Part shown: piece by piece, positions 6,018-7,471 of the stretch
Numbering within the stretch: the stretch's first letter is position 1
Layout of the letters: the number at the start of each line of letters is the position of its first letter
DNA from: Acidimicrobiaceae bacterium
GTDB lineage: Bacteria; Actinomycetota; Acidimicrobiia; Acidimicrobiales; UBA8190
Reading direction: 5' to 3'
DNA: 7,471 bases
NCBI GenBank assembly: GCA_003131945.1
Contig: PKWD01000354.1
Coordinates: 216-7,686, forward strand
Position numbers and translations under genes: made by a program
Notes under the pieces: generated by a model
The model's database searches: none
Told to the model about the DNA's origin: nothing
What the model saw: only the letters and a program-made list of their open reading frames with translations

Positions 6018-7471
6018 CGTGGTGATGCCGCAACTCGGCGAGACGGTGACCGAGGGCACTGTCACGAAGTGGTTGAAGGCGGTAGGTGAGACCATCGAGC
6101 GCGACGAGCCCCTCTTCGAGGTGTCGACCGACAAGGTCGACTCCGAGGTCCCCTCGCCGGCGGGCGGGGTGCTGACCGAGATCCGGGTCCCGGAAGGGGA
6201 CACGGTCGATGTGGGTACCGTTCTCGCCGTCGTCGCCGACGGGGCGACGGCACCGGGGCCGGAGACGGCCCAAGCACCGGCCGCAGCACCGGCCCCCGAA
6301 GCGGCACCGGCTCCGGTGGCACCGACCCCGCCCGAGGTCCCACAGGCGCCGGCACCCGCACCGGTAGCCCCGGCTCCGGCGGCACCGGCTCCGGTGGCAC
6401 CGGCTCCGGTAGCACCGGCTCCGGTGGCCGCCGCCGCTCCCCACGCGCCTCGAACCCCACCGGCTCCCACGCCGACGGCACCGTCGGCACCGCCTCTGGT
6501 ACCGGTCGCAACGACCCCGGCGGCGGGAGGTGCGAACGGATCCGGTGGGGACAACCGGATCCTTTCCCCGGTCGTCCGTCGTCTTCTCGACGAGAACGGT
6601 CTCGACCCATCGGAGATCAGTGGCACAGGGCTCGGCGGCAGGATCACCCGATCCGACGTCCTGGGCCTGATCGACGAACAACGGTCGGGCGGCGCTCCGG
6701 CCCCGTCGCCGGTGTCCCCCCCGGCAGCCCCGGTCGAAGCGGTCGCTCCTGCGGCACCGGAGATCCAGGCTCCAGCGCCCGCTCCTGCAGGTGTACCTGC
6801 GCCCGCGGCTGTACCGGCACCACCGGCGGCGCCCCCGGCACGGGCTCCGGCGTCGGCGGTCGGCCAGGGGGAGCCGTTGGCACGTGCGGGAACCGACGAG
6901 ATCGTGCCCTTCACGAACATCAGGCGTAGGACGGCTGAGCACATGGTGCGCTCGAAGGCCACGTCACCTCATACGCTCGTCGTCCTCGAAGCCGACTATG
7001 AGAACGTCGAACGGGTCCGGCGCGCCCATGGCAAGGCGTTCCGGGACGAGGAGGGGTTCTCTCTCAGCTACCTTCCCTTCATCGCCCGGGCCACGGTCGA
7101 GGCCCTTCACGAATGGGTCGATCTCAACTCGTCGGTGGGCGAGGACGCGTTGATCGTTCATCATCAGGTCAACCTCGGGATCGCCGTCGATCTCGGCCAT
7201 CAGGGCCTGATCGTCCCGGTGGTGCCGCGGGCCGAGGAGCTGACGCTGCGGGGCCTGGCCCGTCGGATCCACGAACTGGCCACCCGAGCCCGGACCAAGA
7301 AGCTGACCGCCGACGACATCTCAGGTGGGACATTCTCGATCACCAACGCCGGTCCGTTCGGGACATTCCTGACGGCACCGATCATCAACCAACCACAGGT
7401 GGCCATCTTGTCGACCGACGGCGTGAAGCGTCGTCCGGTCGTGGTCACGGGTGACGACGGCACGGAAGCCA
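6010..7471 (+). CDS. 2-oxo acid dehydrogenase E2 acyltransferase (partial, 3' end beyond window)
   Basis: The first 487 residues of a dihydrolipoamide acyltransferase, the core of a pyruvate, 2-oxoglutarate or branched-chain 2-oxo acid dehydrogenase complex. In order: one lipoyl domain (1-76) with STDKVDSEV and lipoyl lysine K42; an Ala/Pro linker (about 78-180); the E3/E1-binding domain (182-222, SPVVRRLL through GGRITRSDVL); a second Ala/Pro linker; and the catalytic domain from about 297 (PFTNIRRRTAEHM, later GTFSITNAGPFG). The HxxxDG active-site motif would lie just past the window end and cannot be checked. The TTG start at 6010 gives the classic ADVVMPQLGE N-terminus and has AGGGGG (5997-6002) seven bases upstream; later GTG/ATG codons at 6019-6025 would cut into the lipoyl domain. 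The 8-bp overlap with lpdA implies coupling. Such actinobacterial genes are often labelled sucB, but the substrate is not decidable here. Confidence 0.93.
   Translation, partial: MADVVMPQLGETVTEGTVTKWLKAVGETIERDEPLFEVSTDKVDSEVPSPAGGVLTEIRVPEGDTVDVGTVLAVVADGATAPGPETAQAPAAAPAPEAAPAPVAPTPPEVPQAPAPAPVAPAPAAPAPVAPAPVAPAPVAAAAPHAPRTPPAPTPTAPSAPPLVPVATTPAAGGANGSGGDNRILSPVVRRLLDENGLDPSEISGTGLGGRITRSDVLGLIDEQRSGGAPAPSPVSPPAAPVEAVAPAAPEIQAPAPAPAGVPAPAAVPAPPAAPPARAPASAVGQGEPLARAGTDEIVPFTNIRRRTAEHMVRSKATSPHTLVVLEADYENVERVRRAHGKAFRDEEGFSLSYLPFIARATVEALHEWVDLNSSVGEDALIVHHQVNLGIAVDLGHQGLIVPVVPRAEELTLRGLARRIHELATRARTKKLTADDISGGTFSITNAGPFGTFLTAPIINQPQVAILSTDGVKRRPVVVTGDDGTEA
6367..6426 (+). repeat. 15-bp tandem repeat encoding APAPV linker
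   Basis: Four tandem 15-bp units, consensus GCACCGGCTCCGGTG, lie in the E2 reading frame at 6367-6381, 6382-6396, 6397-6411 and 6412-6426, and encode APAPA or APAPV. A further identical copy sits at 6304-6318. The period is a multiple of three, so copy-number changes would only lengthen or shorten the flexible linker between the lipoyl and E3-binding domains. Confidence 0.85.

Overview
The window is high-GC bacterial DNA with every convincing gene on the + strand. The DUF222/HNH endonuclease-like gene, the form of the lipoamide dehydrogenase active site (CLHRGC) and signs of leaderless starts with TANNNT -10 boxes suggest an actinomycete, possibly of the class Acidimicrobiia. That placement is inference from protein style and base composition; no rRNA or other marker gene is present.

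Layout: 1-419 holds no convincing gene. It has an 11-bp-period GGTGGCCC repeat, a perfect 12-bp hairpin (140-169) that looks like a terminator, and a small ACGTC/GACGT inverted repeat. 420-1649 encodes a DUF222-HNH endonuclease-like protein of a family often present in many copies in actinobacterial genomes. 1656-1741 is an array of 19-bp direct repeats that runs straight into the start of rnhA (ribonuclease HI, 1736-2236). The rnhA start codon sits exactly in repeat phase. In the three preceding units the same position reads start codon-Ser-stop.

From 2315 there is a tightly packed metabolic run: a type II 3-hydroxyacyl-CoA dehydrogenase of the HSD17B10 type (SDR fold), an aldo/keto reductase (13-bp gap), a small DUF2203 protein (11-bp gap), a 106-bp leader that can encode a 32-residue peptide ending in a TGATG overlap, dihydrolipoyl dehydrogenase (lpdA), and the lipoyl-bearing E2 acyltransferase of a 2-oxo acid dehydrogenase complex. 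The E2 overlaps lpdA by 8 bp and is cut off by the window end. Lpd (E3) reoxidises the lipoyl group carried by the E2. The HSD10-like enzyme acts on 3-hydroxyacyl-CoA intermediates of isoleucine or fatty-acid breakdown, so the run fits central acyl-CoA and 2-oxo acid metabolism. The E1 subunit and the substrate of the complex cannot be seen.

The coding content is ordinary housekeeping plus one HNH gene. I see no clear undescribed multi-gene system. The least explained structure is the 19-bp repeat array fused to the rnhA start, followed by the repeat-bearing leader and small ORF in front of lpdA.
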